In this document: positions 16,580 through 26,078 of the stretch, one piece after another
How the letters are laid out: every line of letters starts with the position of its first letter
Numbering within the stretch: the first letter of the stretch is position 1
Source of the DNA: Clostridium sp.
GTDB lineage: Bacteria; Bacillota; Clostridia; Lachnospirales; Lachnospiraceae
Direction: 5' to 3'
DNA: 39,760 nucleotides
NCBI GenBank assembly: GCA_023664775.1
Contig: JAMPEW010000029.1
Span: 1 to 39,760 of the forward strand
Translations under genes and position numbers: made by a program
Notes under the pieces: generated by a model
What the model was told of the DNA's origin: nothing
Database searches by the model: none
What the model saw: the letters and a program-made list of their open reading frames with translations, nothing else

Positions 16580-18001
16580 ATGGAGCTTGGATGGTTAAAT
16601 TCACAAATTGCAAATGAAGCAATTGAGCTTATTCTTGTTTTCGATAAGGATGGTAAAATTCTATATGGAAACCGAACGGCAGAGGATAAGCTTGAATATA
16701 GCAATGATGAGCTTTTAGCATGTGGCATGTCTCAGATCTTCAGACAGGATTTTGCAGCCTGTGACACATTTTTAGATGGTATTGAAAAGGGAAATAAGGA
16801 GCTTGCTATGTATCGTAAAAACAACTCCTGTTTCTCTGTTAACGTGCGTATTATTACGACCGATATACCTGATACATACATAATTATGGCGGAGGATATT
16901 ACTGCCAGCATAAACAAAAGAGTGAGAAAGCTGAAGGAAGACGAGGAGGAAAGCAACAGAGGCAGAAATCAGTTTACTGCCAATGTTACGCATGAGCTTA
17001 GAACTCCTGTCAATGGCATCAAGGGACAGGCATTAGCACTCCGTGAGGAGATAGAGGACCCGCAGCAAAAAAAGATGCTGGATGTTATATTGCATTGCTG
17101 TGAAAACATGCTTTCCCTTATCAATGACGTTTTGGATTATGCAAAGATTGAAACGGGCAAATTTACGATAGATGAAACGGAATTTGATTTTTACGAGCTG
17201 ATGGAAAAGGTAATAGCCACGCACAGTATGGAGATAAACCGTAAGGAGCTTCGGCTGAATGTCAGCATAGATGAGCAAATTCCACGGTTTATGATTGGCG
17301 ATGAGCTTAGAATCGGACAGATACTTAACAATCTTTTATCCAATGCGGTAAAGTTTACAACGGTTGGCTATGTCAGCCTTGCAATAAACAAGACAATGCA
17401 GGTAAATGATGAGGTTGAGCTTTTTTTTATGGTGAAAGATACCGGTATCGGAATTTCACCTAAGGAGCAGGATAAGCTGTTTCAAAATTTTAGTCAGGTG
17501 GATGCATCCATTACAAGACGGTTTGGAGGCATAGGACTTGGGCTTGTAATTACAAAGCAACTGATTGAGCTTATGAATGGAAATATTTATTTGGAAAGCG
17601 AAAAGGGAAAGGGCAGTACATTTTCCTTTTCAATTAAGCTGAAAACAACCGAAAATCCTGAGGATAATCAGAGACAGACCTATGCTGATTGGAATAATTA
17701 TGTAAATGAAGAAGATTTATATACAGAAGGTCTCATGCAGTTTGGAGAGCCTGAAAACAGGCAGGAGCTTAAAAAACGTATGGATAAGCTTGTGCTTTCC
17801 ATTGAGCTTGGCGCATGGGAAAAGGCGGAGGTTCTTGCATCTACAGTGAAGGCACTTGTGGAGGGTGCAGGAGAGGACATAAAGAAACATGTACTCCGTA
17901 TGGAAATGGCAATCAGAAAAGCAAATTATGATAGAAGCATGGCGGCATATGACAATTTGAAAAACGCTCTCATCACAGGGCTTGATGAAAAGGAGTCTTG
18001 A
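16580..18001 (+). CDS. soluble PAS-domain sensor histidine kinase with a C-terminal helical domain
   Basis: This 473-residue kinase has no membrane segment. Its parts are a PAS domain (about 8-108: ELILVFDKDGKILYGN), a HisKA domain with phospho-acceptor H138 in VTHELRTPVNG, and a HATPase domain (about 240-365: NNLLSNAVKFT, VKDTGIGIS, FGGIGLGLVIT). A C-terminal helical domain follows (about 398-470). That last region has the length and spacing of an Hpt bundle but ASTVKALVEGAG where an Hpt protein carries its phospho-histidine, so it looks like a non-phosphorylatable docking version. The gene is first in the chemosensory operon and the HD-domain receiver follows one base after its stop. It probably phosphorylates that protein and perhaps the receiver at 21015. 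The ATG has GGAGG nine bases upstream. Confidence 0.85.
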   Translation: MELGWLNSQIANEAIELILVFDKDGKILYGNRTAEDKLEYSNDELLACGMSQIFRQDFAACDTFLDGIEKGNKELAMYRKNNSCFSVNVRIITTDIPDTYIIMAEDITASINKRVRKLKEDEEESNRGRNQFTANVTHELRTPVNGIKGQALALREEIEDPQQKKMLDVILHCCENMLSLINDVLDYAKIETGKFTIDETEFDFYELMEKVIATHSMEINRKELRLNVSIDEQIPRFMIGDELRIGQILNNLLSNAVKFTTVGYVSLAINKTMQVNDEVELFFMVKDTGIGISPKEQDKLFQNFSQVDASITRRFGGIGLGLVITKQLIELMNGNIYLESEKGKGSTFSFSIKLKTTENPEDNQRQTYADWNNYVNEEDLYTEGLMQFGEPENRQELKKRMDKLVLSIELGAWEKAEVLASTVKALVEGAGEDIKKHVLRMEMAIRKANYDRSMAAYDNLKNALITGLDEKES

Positions 18002-18002
18002 T

Positions 18003-19100
18003 ATGGAAAGAAAACACATTGACGATGAGACACCAAAAATACTTATAGTCGACGATATTGACATGAATGTGGCTATTTTGGATAATATTCTTCAAAGCGG
18101 AGGCTATGATACAATTTGTGCTACAAATGTCCATGATGCCTTGGAGTTAATTAAGGTAAATAAGCCGTCACTTGTTTTGTCGGATCTTTCTATGCCGGAG
18201 ATAGACGGCATGGAGTTTTGCCGAATGCTTAAAAACAATCCGAAAACAAGGGATATCCCTTTTGTATTTATAACCGTGCTTGATACGACAAGCGAAAAGG
18301 AACAGGCTTTTTCAACGGGAGCGGTTGATTTTATACCGAAGCCCTTTGACAGCATAGAGGTTATCATGCGTGTCAAAAACCATGTTACCAACTATCAGCT
18401 GAAACAGCAGATGGGTGATTATAACCGCATGATGCATAAGCTTGTTGATGAGCAGAAAAAACAGTTAGAGCAGGCACAGGAAAATGTGTTAATGTCTCTT
18501 GTAAAGCTCATGGGAAAGCGTGACGAAAAGCTTGGCGCGCATATGGCAAATGTTGGCTACAACAGCCGGGTGATGGCACAGGGCTTGCAGCTCCTTCCTA
18601 AATTTGAGCATGAGATTACGGACAAATTTATTGAAACGATTGAAAAAGCAGCGATGCTTCATGATATAGGCAGTTTTATTTTGGAAAATCAGACGGAACC
18701 GGCAAAACAACAGCCGGGACAGTGGGATGAGGAATACATAAAAAGCTGTCTTGAGAAAAGCTCTGAGATACTTGAGGAGATATGTGCCGATCAGATTGAC
18801 GGCTATTATCTTACCATGGCGATTGAGATAGTAAATTATCACTATGCCAATTGGAACGGAACAGGTTATCCTACCTTAAAGGGCGCAAGTATTCCTTTAG
18901 AGGCAAGAATCGTCGCATTGCTTGATGACTTTGACAATTCTACATCAAGGGGAACAGACGTAACAGTGGATTCTGTCGAAGAAAAAATAAAAATTATAAA
19001 TGAAAATAGTGGAGTTTACTATGATCCCGATCTTGTTGATGTATTCAATAAGATATGGAGACAAATGAAAGTAAATGAACATTTTGATAAAAATGTTTAA
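18003..19100 (+). CDS. response regulator with HD-GYP-like output domain
   Basis: The product is 365 residues from the ATG at 18003 (AAAGGAG seven bases upstream). The receiver has its acidic pocket DD (17-18), D61 in LVLSDLSMPEIDG and K113 in IPKPF. A short coiled linker (about 130-165) leads to an HD-GYP-like domain. There H180, the HD pair 220-221 in LHDIG, H280 and NGTGYP (285-290), and D309 are recognisable. The histidine normally found in the HPxxG motif is missing (sequence YIKSCLEKSSEIL), and LHDIGK reads LHDIGS. HD-GYP proteins hydrolyse cyclic di-GMP; with a lost metal ligand this one may be weak or act as a binding or output protein. It lies one base after the kinase gene and is its likely target. 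Confidence 0.82.
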   Translation: MERKHIDDETPKILIVDDIDMNVAILDNILQSGGYDTICATNVHDALELIKVNKPSLVLSDLSMPEIDGMEFCRMLKNNPKTRDIPFVFITVLDTTSEKEQAFSTGAVDFIPKPFDSIEVIMRVKNHVTNYQLKQQMGDYNRMMHKLVDEQKKQLEQAQENVLMSLVKLMGKRDEKLGAHMANVGYNSRVMAQGLQLLPKFEHEITDKFIETIEKAAMLHDIGSFILENQTEPAKQQPGQWDEEYIKSCLEKSSEILEEICADQIDGYYLTMAIEIVNYHYANWNGTGYPTLKGASIPLEARIVALLDDFDNSTSRGTDVTVDSVEEKIKIINENSGVYYDPDLVDVFNKIWRQMKVNEHFDKNV

Positions 19101-19139
19101 ATATATTATTAATAAGACTTTACGTCTGAGGAGGCAGAT

Positions 19140-19943
19140 GTGATAACAGATAATGAATTTAAACGTATTGTAGCGTACATGAAACAAAACTTTGGAATTG
19201 AACTCGGGCAAAAACGGGTTCTAGTAGGCGGAAGGCTTGAAAATTACCTTGTAAGAAACGGCTATGCAAGCTATAATGAATTTATGGCTAAGGTCGAAGC
19301 AGACCCGGGTGGTTCCGCGGCTACTGATTTAGTAAATGTTCTGACGACAAACCACACATATTTTATGCGTGAGAGTGCACATTTTGACTTTATGAAAAAG
19401 GTTGCACTGCCTTGGGCGAAGAAATATGCTGGGAACACGAAGGATCTTCGGGTATGGTGCGGAGCATCTTCTACGGGTGAGGAGCCTTACACACTGGCGA
19501 TGGTAATACATGACTTTTTCGGATTTGACCATAAGGGCTGGGATACAAGGATTCTTGCCACGGACATATCAAAAAGAGTGCTTGAACATGCAGTAAGGGG
19601 CGTGTATTTGGGAGAAAATATAGAACCCCTGCCTGAAAACTGGAAGTCGCATTACTTCAAGAAAATTAGTGAAGAAGAATACAGAGTGACGGATGAGCTT
19701 AAGAAAGAAGTCATTTACAGACAGTTTAATCTTATGAATCCGTTGCCGTTTAAGCGAAAGTTCCATATTGTATTCTTGCGTAATGTAATGATATACTTTG
19801 AGGATGATACAAAGCATGACCTTGTAAATAGGATATATGATTTTATGGAACCGGGTGGATATTTATTTATTGGTACAACGGAGAGCTTAGACAGAAATAA
19901 GGTCAAGTTCCAATATGTCCAGCCTTCAATATATAGAAAATAG
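19140..19943 (+). CDS. cheR: chemotaxis methyltransferase CheR
   Basis: This 267-residue S-adenosylmethionine-dependent methyltransferase methylates receptor glutamates. The N-terminal helical domain (about 1-75) is followed by the SAM domain. Hallmarks are LTTNHTYFMRESAHFDF, WCGASSTGEEPYTLAM (the SAM loop), ILATDIS (acidic ribose binder), FNLMNPLPF and LRNVMIYF. Family members usually have FCRNVMIYF; here Cys is Leu. The start is GTG at 19140 with a strong GAGGAGG five bases upstream. It works together with CheB on the receptor encoded at the end of this operon. The receptor has no C-terminal NWETF-type tether for CheR. Confidence 0.93.
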   Translation: MITDNEFKRIVAYMKQNFGIELGQKRVLVGGRLENYLVRNGYASYNEFMAKVEADPGGSAATDLVNVLTTNHTYFMRESAHFDFMKKVALPWAKKYAGNTKDLRVWCGASSTGEEPYTLAMVIHDFFGFDHKGWDTRILATDISKRVLEHAVRGVYLGENIEPLPENWKSHYFKKISEEEYRVTDELKKEVIYRQFNLMNPLPFKRKFHIVFLRNVMIYFEDDTKHDLVNRIYDFMEPGGYLFIGTTESLDRNKVKFQYVQPSIYRK

Positions 19944-19954
19944 GGGGAAAAAGT

Positions 19955-20977
19955 ATGCGACCAATCAGGGTTTTAGTATGTGATGACTCGTTGATGTTCA
20001 GAAACATGCTTGTAAAAGGCCTTAATGCTGATCCGAATATTGAAGTTGTGGCACAGGCGGCTGATGCATATGAGGCGAGAGACGCTATCATAAAATATAA
20101 GCCTGATGTTATGACCCTTGATGTGGAAATGCCAAAGATGAGCGGTATAGAATTTGTTAAAAAGCTTATGCCGCAGTATCCGCTTCCCGTTGTTATGATA
20201 AGCTCATTAAATGACAAGGTATTTGACGCCCTTGATGCAGGAGCAGTGGATTTTGTTAAGAAGCCTACCAGTATGGATCAGGCAAAGCTTCACGAATTTT
20301 TCACGCAGGATCTTGCGGCAAAGGTGAAGATTGCTTCAACTGCAAAGGTTGCCAAGTATAAGCTTGCTGGCGCAGAAACCGTTTCGGGACATATAAGCAC
20401 GGCAAATAAAAACCGTATTGTTGCAATCGGAGCGTCAACAGGCGGAACAGAGGCAATTTATGAGGTAGTAAAGAGGTTTAAAAGAGATATACCGGGTGTT
20501 GTCATTGTACAGCATATGCCGCCGGGCTTTACAAAAATGTATGCAGACCGTCTGAATAATCAGTGTGAGGTTGCCGTTAAGGAGGCAGTGACGGGAGATG
20601 TGGTGCGTCAGGGACAGGTGCTCCTTGCACCAGGCAGCATGCAAATGAAGCTCGTTAAGGTCAACGGAGTTTATCAGGTAGAATGTAAGGGCACTGAAAG
20701 GGTCAATGGACACTGCCCTTCCGTAGACGTTCTCTTTCATTCTGTAGCCAAGCTTGTAGGAAAGGATGCTGTTGGCGTTATCCTTACCGGCATGGGCGGT
20801 GATGGCGCAAAGGGACTTTTGGAGATGCGCAGAGCAGGGGCGCAGACAATCGGACAGGATGAAGCAACCTGCGTTGTTTACGGTATGCCGAAGGTGGCAT
20901 ATGATTTAGGTGCTGTTCAGCACCAGTTAGGCATTACGGCTATTGCAGGAAAAGTTTACAGCCTGTTAAGCAAATAG
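19955..20977 (+). CDS. cheB: chemotaxis methylesterase/response regulator CheB
   Basis: This is a 340-residue two-domain protein. The receiver domain has DD at 10-11, D56 in VMTLDVEMP and K103 in VKKPT. The methylesterase/deamidase domain has the catalytic triad S161 (IGASTGGTEA), H187 (VQHMPPGFT) and D283 (TGMGGDGA). It removes methyl groups from, and may deamidate, receptor glutamates once phosphorylated by CheA. The ATG follows AGGGGGAAAAAGT, 11 bases after the cheR stop. All key residues are intact, so the adaptation pair CheR/CheB appears functional. Confidence 0.95.
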   Translation: MRPIRVLVCDDSLMFRNMLVKGLNADPNIEVVAQAADAYEARDAIIKYKPDVMTLDVEMPKMSGIEFVKKLMPQYPLPVVMISSLNDKVFDALDAGAVDFVKKPTSMDQAKLHEFFTQDLAAKVKIASTAKVAKYKLAGAETVSGHISTANKNRIVAIGASTGGTEAIYEVVKRFKRDIPGVVIVQHMPPGFTKMYADRLNNQCEVAVKEAVTGDVVRQGQVLLAPGSMQMKLVKVNGVYQVECKGTERVNGHCPSVDVLFHSVAKLVGKDAVGVILTGMGGDGAKGLLEMRRAGAQTIGQDEATCVVYGMPKVAYDLGAVQHQLGITAIAGKVYSLLSK

Positions 20978-21014
20978 ATACATACACATACCTATAGAAA
21001 GGAGCAAGGCGCGA

Positions 21015-21407
21015 ATGAAAATTTTATTGGCAGAAGATGACTTTGCCAGCCGGAAATTTATGGATAAGCAGCTCTCTAAGTATGGAGAATGTGACGTCAT
21101 GGTGGATGGCGAGGAAGCAGTGGATGCTTTTATGATAGCGCTTGAAGACGGAGAACCTTATGATTTGGCGTGTCTTGACGTCATGATGCCAGTCATGGAC
21201 GGGTATCAGGTTTTGAGGGCAATCCGAAATATTGAAGCGCAAAAGGGGATCCCAAAAGAAAAATGCGTTAAAGTCATTATGACTACTGCACTTAACGATG
21301 AGCGTAATGTCAAAATGGCATTTGAGCTTGGATGTGAAGCGTACGCAGGGAAACCAATAGATGTGGAAAAATTCGAAAAGGTACTAAAAAAGCTGAATCT
21401 TATATAA
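21015..21407 (+). CDS. cheY: single-domain response regulator (CheY-like)
   Basis: This is a 130-residue receiver with no output domain: acidic pocket DD at 8-9, phospho-acceptor D55 in LACLDVMMPVMDG, switch T90 in KVIMTTA and K113 in YAGKPID. The order within the operon, between cheB and cheA, makes it the natural phosphate target of CheA. It begins MKILLAEDDFASRKF and lacks the flagellar-switch-binding signature I would expect of a classical Bacillus CheY, so it could act on another target or as a phosphate sink. AAGGAGC precedes the ATG. Confidence 0.85.
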   Translation: MKILLAEDDFASRKFMDKQLSKYGECDVMVDGEEAVDAFMIALEDGEPYDLACLDVMMPVMDGYQVLRAIRNIEAQKGIPKEKCVKVIMTTALNDERNVKMAFELGCEAYAGKPIDVEKFEKVLKKLNLI

Positions 21408-21446
21408 GAGGGAAAGCAAAGGTAAATCCTTAAGATTGGAGGAAGT

Positions 21447-23594
21447 ATGGCAGACGAATTTAATACTGACAGCATGCTTTCCATGTTTTTGTATGAAAGC
21501 GGAACGCTTCTTGAAAAGCTGGAGGGCATCATATTAGAAAAACAGGATGCAGATTGTTTTGACGATGCCGACATTAATGAAATCTTCCGTATAATGCATA
21601 CAATCAAAGGCTCATCAGGAGTTATGATGTATGATAACATTATGAAGACCTCCCATAAGCTTGAAGATGTATTTTACTATTTAAGGGAATCTCACCCTGA
21701 CGATGTTCCACATTTGGAACTTGTGGAAAAGGTGCTTGCGGTATCGGACTTTATTACAGGTGAAATCGAGAAAATCAAAAACGGAGATGCACCTGATGGA
21801 GACGAAAGCGGCATTATACAGGGATTAGATGAGTTTTTGGGAGAACTCAAGGGTGATATTAAGAAACAGGGAAGAAGGCTTCCGAAGGAAAATAAGCAGG
21901 AGGAGCCGAGTCAGTTTTATATATCACCTGTAGCAGAGGAAGACAGTCATTTTTACAGGATTGTCATTCATTACAGAAATGACACACAAATGAGTAACAT
22001 AAGGGCATATTCCGCAACATATGCTTTAAAGGAGATTGCAGAGGATCTTCTTTATATGCCTGAGGATATTTTATCCAATGAGGCAAGTGCGGACACAATT
22101 TTGCTGGAGGGCTTTTATATGCTCCTTCAGACAAAAAGCAGCAAGGATGAGGTCTTGGGTCTCATAGATAACGCTGAGGCTGAGCAGATAGATTTTGACG
22201 AGATTACTGCTGAGGAGTATGGAAAAGGTGTTGCTGATCTTGGACAGGGAGAAGCACCGATTATCATTAAGCTTGATGATGAGAAGAAAGACGAGAAGAA
22301 AGCAGAAGCTCCTAAGAAGGAGGACACACCGCCGCCTAAGCCTGGCGATTATGTTGTGAAATCAAAGGAAACCGGCAAGGGAAAAACGCTTGCAAAGAAT
22401 CATGTGAAGCAGCAGCAGGCAGTTATAAGCGTAAATGTAGAGAAAATGGATGCGCTTATGGATCTCATCGGAGAGCTTGTTATAGCTGAGGCGGTTGTGC
22501 TTCAAAATCCTGACTTGAAGGTGCCGGGACTTGAGCTTACGAATTTCCAAAAGGCTTCCGGTCAGCTTTCGAAGATTACGACAGATTTGCAGGACGTTAT
22601 CATGTCCATGAGAATGATGCCGCTTACAAGCACATTCCAAAAGATGAAGCGTATCGTATTCGATGTATCGAGAAAGCTTGGCAAGGACATTGACCTTGAG
22701 GTAATTGGTGAAAACACAGAGGTAGATAAAAATATTATAGAAAACATTTCCGACCCGCTTATGCATTTGGTCAGAAATTCCGTAGATCATGGTATCGAGG
22801 ATGACCCTGCAGCCCGTGTGGCAAAGGGTAAGCCTGAAAAAGGAACCATTACACTGGAGGCTAAGAACGAAGGCGGAAAGGTTTACATTACCGTTAAGGA
22901 TGACGGTAAGGGACTGAACAAGGAGTCGCTTTACAATAAGGCGCTTGAGCATGGTCTTATTGATAACAAGCCTATGTCAGAGTTTCAGGAAAAGGAAATA
23001 TACAGGTTTATTACGTTACCTGGATTTTCCACAAAGGAAGAGGTTACAGAGTATTCCGGAAGAGGCGTTGGAATGGATGTTGTTGTAAAGAACATTCAGA
23101 GCATCGGAGGAAGACTTGATATTGAGAGTGTTGAGGGCGAGGGCTCAGAAATGACGCTTATCATACCGCTTACGCTTGCCATTATAAATGGTATTGTGGT
23201 AGAGGCGGGAGACACCTTCTTTGTCATAGAAACCGCTTCTGTAAAAGAGTTTGTAAGAGTTGGCGAGGACGCGCTCATACAGGAGCCTAGCGGAGCAGAG
23301 ATTATGGTTCTCAGGGGAGAATGTCATCCGTTCATCCGTTTAGGCGAAAGATATGATCTGCCGAATGCTTGCAGTAAGGTAGATGAAGGTATCGTTGTTG
23401 TATTGGAACATGAAGGCAGTTTGGTTTGTGTCTTAATTGACCGTCTGCTTCAGGAACAGGAAATTGTTGTCAAGCCTATACCTTCCTATGTGAAGAAGGT
23501 TAGGGGACTTTCAGGCTGTACCCAGCTTGGTGACGGCAGCATTGCTCTGATTCTTGATACTGCCGGGCTGATGCTTGACGAGGAAAGGAGATAG
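21447..23594 (+). CDS. cheA: chemotaxis histidine kinase CheA
   Basis: This 715-residue kinase has all expected domains. The Hpt domain has phospho-histidine H51 in RIMHTIKGSSG. A P2-like regulator-binding region (about 155-250) leads into a charged Lys/Glu/Pro-rich linker (about 265-315). The P3 dimerisation helices (about 328-400: NVEKMDALMDLIGELVIAEA) precede the P4 ATPase (HLVRNSVDHGIEDD, VKDDGKGL, LPGFSTKEEVTEYSGRGVGMDVV). The P5 CheW-like domain occupies about 560-712. It phosphorylates CheB and the CheY-like receiver under control of the receptor. The ATG has TTGGAGGAAGT upstream, and CheW starts four bases after its stop. Confidence 0.96.
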   Translation: MADEFNTDSMLSMFLYESGTLLEKLEGIILEKQDADCFDDADINEIFRIMHTIKGSSGVMMYDNIMKTSHKLEDVFYYLRESHPDDVPHLELVEKVLAVSDFITGEIEKIKNGDAPDGDESGIIQGLDEFLGELKGDIKKQGRRLPKENKQEEPSQFYISPVAEEDSHFYRIVIHYRNDTQMSNIRAYSATYALKEIAEDLLYMPEDILSNEASADTILLEGFYMLLQTKSSKDEVLGLIDNAEAEQIDFDEITAEEYGKGVADLGQGEAPIIIKLDDEKKDEKKAEAPKKEDTPPPKPGDYVVKSKETGKGKTLAKNHVKQQQAVISVNVEKMDALMDLIGELVIAEAVVLQNPDLKVPGLELTNFQKASGQLSKITTDLQDVIMSMRMMPLTSTFQKMKRIVFDVSRKLGKDIDLEVIGENTEVDKNIIENISDPLMHLVRNSVDHGIEDDPAARVAKGKPEKGTITLEAKNEGGKVYITVKDDGKGLNKESLYNKALEHGLIDNKPMSEFQEKEIYRFITLPGFSTKEEVTEYSGRGVGMDVVVKNIQSIGGRLDIESVEGEGSEMTLIIPLTLAIINGIVVEAGDTFFVIETASVKEFVRVGEDALIQEPSGAEIMVLRGECHPFIRLGERYDLPNACSKVDEGIVVVLEHEGSLVCVLIDRLLQEQEIVVKPIPSYVKKVRGLSGCTQLGDGSIALILDTAGLMLDEERR

Positions 23595-23597
23595 TAC

Positions 23598-24110
23598 ATG
23601 GCTGAAGAGTTGAAAGAAGAACTGATGGAGGAAGATTTACAAAAGGGTAAATTCATGACCTTCCAGACAGGCAAAGAGTACTTCGGTATAAGCATAAGTT
23701 TCGTAAACGAAATAATTGCCATGCAGCCAATCACGGCAATACCTGAAGTAGACGACTACATTAAGGGACTGATAAATCTTCGTGGCAAGATTATTCCTGT
23801 AATTGATGTTCGGTTGAGATTTAAAATGGAACCTGTAGAGTACAACGACAGAACATGTATCATCGTTATTGATGTTAAGAATACGGTGATAGGATTAATT
23901 GTCGAGAAGATAGCAGAGGTGGATGACATTATGGATGATGACATAGTTCCACCACCTGCCATAGGACATAAGGATAATGAGAGCAATAAGTATGTATACG
24001 GTCTTGCAAGAACCGGGGATACAGTTAAGCTTTTAATTGACCCTGAGAAGCTTATAGGACAGAAGGACATAAATATGCTTGAAGAAATTTCAGACAAAGA
24101 ACAAAAATAA
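23598..24110 (+). CDS. cheW: chemotaxis adaptor CheW
   Basis: This is a 170-residue SH3-like adaptor that couples CheA to the receptor. A short acidic N-terminal extension (about 1-18) precedes the CheW fold. Family motifs are FMTFQTGKEYFGISISFVNEIIAMQPITAIPEVDDYIKG split over two strands, LINLRGKIIPVIDVRLRF and LIVEKIAEVDDI. The end ARTGDTVKLLIDPEKLI also matches. AGGAAAGGAG lies within the end of cheA. It is a CheW rather than CheV, since no receiver domain is attached. Confidence 0.95.
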   Translation: MAEELKEELMEEDLQKGKFMTFQTGKEYFGISISFVNEIIAMQPITAIPEVDDYIKGLINLRGKIIPVIDVRLRFKMEPVEYNDRTCIIVIDVKNTVIGLIVEKIAEVDDIMDDDIVPPPAIGHKDNESNKYVYGLARTGDTVKLLIDPEKLIGQKDINMLEEISDKEQK

Positions 24111-24125
24111 AAAGGAGTGTATACC

Positions 24126-25913
24126 ATGAAGAAGAAAAAATTTTCAATAAACAATATGGCTGTAAAAGCTAAAATCGTAACTTTTAGTATTGTTATGCTT
24201 GCGTTTATGATTATTATCGCAGCTGTTGGTTTGATTTCTGCAAACAGAATCAATAAGTCGGAAGAAGAACGCTATAACCATTATGCAATGGGTCAGTTTT
24301 ACCTGAGTCAGGCATTTTCAAGTGCTGCTAATGTTGAGATGAGCATCCGTAACATGATAATGCTATCCACGGATCCAACAAGTCTTAGTGAGCAGGAAAA
24401 CTTGATTGCCAGCTACAAGAAGGAAATTGCAGATGAATTTGCAAAGTTCGAGGCAAATCTCAGTTCATATTCAAAAGATATTGTTGATGAATATGAGGAT
24501 GTTCAGGATGCCATGGAGGAGTGGAGTGACTCAATAGATGCACAAATAGCGCTTGCTAAGAGTGGAAAATCAAGTGAGGCATTCCAGAACCTTATGGGTG
24601 ATGGTGCCAAGATTACTGAAAATGCAAAGACTGAATTGACGGCGCTTCTTACAAAGCTTGAGAAGGAAGCAGACGAGAACGGCGAGAAGGTTGACAATGA
24701 GCATGTTATCTTTACAGCAGTCATTATCGCAGTAGCAGTAGTTGCAATTATTATTACACTTATCTATGGTGCAATGCTTATCAATGGTATTTCAATGCCT
24801 GTTGCAAAGCTTTCAGAGGCTGCAAGAAAGCTTGCAATTGGTGATGTTGATGTAGATTGTGAGAAAATACATGATGATGACCTCGGCGAATTGATGGATG
24901 AATTTGCAATCATGGCTGATGGAATAAGGGATCAGGTAAGAATTGCAGACGTTATTGCCAGAGGTGACTTTACAGTAGATGTTAAGCCTAGAAGTGATAA
25001 GGATATTCTTGGAAAGTCACTTAGAAAGCTTGTTATTGATGAGAATATGACCCTCAACAACATTAAGGAGGCAGGTTCACAGATTACAGTTGGTTCTGAG
25101 CAGGTTGCAAGTGCAAGCCAGGCATTGGCACAGGGTGCTACAGAGCAGGCAAGTGCACTTGAGGAGATAACAGCATCCATGCATGAGGTTACTCAGCGTA
25201 CAAAGGACAACGCAGAAGAAGCTGGTGTAGCAAGCAACTTAGTAAATAACATCAAGGATATGGCAACAACTGGAAATGAACACATGAAGGAAATGATGGA
25301 GGCTATGGACGGCATCAATCAGTCATCAGAGGTAATTTCCAAGATTATTAAGACGATAGATGATATATCATTCCAGACGAATATCCTTGCACTTAACGCA
25401 GCAGTTGAGGCTGCACGTGCAGGCGTACATGGCAAGGGCTTTGCAGTAGTTGCAGAGGAGGTAAGAAGCCTTGCAGCAAAGAGTGCTTCCGCAGCAGGCG
25501 AGACCGCAGAGATGATAGAGGATTCTATCCACAAGGCAGCAAATGGTACTAGAATTGCTGAGGAGACTGCGAAGTCACTTGATGAGATTGTTAACTCAAT
25601 TGATGAGATTGTTGTTCGCATAGGCAACATCAAGGTTTCATCCAATGACCAGGCTGCTTCCATTTCACAGATTGATCAGGCTATCTCACAGGTATCTACA
25701 GTTGTACATACAAATGCCGCTACAAGTGAGGAGAGCGCAGCTGCCAGTGAGGAGCTTTCAAATCAGGCACTTACGCTCAAAAACCTTATTTCAAACTACA
25801 AGCTTACATCATCATCAGGTGGAAGAAGCTCTTTCACAGAGATGCCATCTTCATCCTATGAGGATACTGATGAGCCAATCATTTCTCTTGACGGAGATTT
25901 TGGTAAGTACTAA
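24126..25913 (+). CDS. methyl-accepting chemotaxis receptor
   Basis: This is a 595-residue receptor from the ATG at 24126 (AAAGGAG eight bases upstream; an in-frame GTG at 24117 is less likely). TM1 is at about 17-38. The helical external domain (about 40-192) is of the four-helix-bundle size. TM2 at about 193-219 is followed by a HAMP domain and a second HAMP-like segment ([14 protein letters not shown]). The signalling hairpin has the conserved tip [18 protein letters not shown]. Manual alignment of the arm from EEITASM to FQTN gives exactly the spacing of E. coli Tsr, which suggests a 36-heptad class rather than the 44-heptad class usual in Firmicutes. Candidate methylation sites are the Glu/Gln pairs around QASALEEI and [11 protein letters not shown]. 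It ends in a Ser-rich acidic tail. Confidence 0.92.
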   Translation: MKKKKFSINNMAVKAKIVTFSIVMLAFMIIIAAVGLISANRINKSEEERYNHYAMGQFYLSQAFSSAANVEMSIRNMIMLSTDPTSLSEQENLIASYKKEIADEFAKFEANLSSYSKDIVDEYEDVQDAMEEWSDSIDAQIALAKSGKSSEAFQNLMGDGAKITENAKTELTALLTKLEKEADENGEKVDNEHVIFTAVIIAVAVVAIIITLIYGAMLINGISMPVAKLSEAARKLAIGDVDVDCEKIHDDDLGELMDEFAIMADGIRDQVRIADVIARGDFTVDVKPRSDKDILGKSLRKLVIDENMTLNNIKEAGSQITVGSEQVASASQALAQGATEQASALEEITASMHEVTQRTKDNAEEAGVASNLVNNIKDMATTGNEHMKEMMEAMDGINQSSEVISKIIKTIDDISFQTNILALNAAVEAARAGVHGKGFAVVAEEVRSLAAKSASAAGETAEMIEDSIHKAANGTRIAEETAKSLDEIVNSIDEIVVRIGNIKVSSNDQAASISQIDQAISQVSTVVHTNAATSEESAAASEELSNQALTLKNLISNYKLTSSSGGRSSFTEMPSSSYEDTDEPIISLDGDFGKY

Positions 25914-25944
25914 GATATATAAAGGTGGATTTACCACAGAAGCT

Positions 25945-25980
25945 AAAAAAGACCGGATAAATTTATGTCCGGTCTTTTTT
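25945..25980. terminator. bidirectional terminator of the chemosensory operon
   Basis: AAAAAAGACCGGA (25945-25957) pairs with TCCGGTCTTTTTT (25968-25980) around a 10-base loop, giving a strong stem with six Ts. Confidence 0.92.
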
Positions 25981-26025
25981 GCTCCTATATAAAGCTGTGG
26001 CAACACAAAGAGTACCGAAAGTACA

Positions 26026-26055
26026 TTGTTCTATAACATTTTTTATGGATAATAT
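26026..26055 (+). promoter_or_regulatory. candidate promoter of the 273-residue gene
   Basis: TTGTTC (26026-26031), 18 bases, TAATAT (26050-26055). Only a moderate match. Confidence 0.4.
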
Positions 26056-26078
26056 TACTATGATTTGGGAGGCGATTC

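Noticed and set aside
22362-22952. Long open frame antisense to cheA, and similar ones at 32452-32952 and 5048-5464
   Set aside because: They lie fully opposite well-supported genes, have no ribosome sites and give compositionally odd peptides; shadows of the real coding strand.
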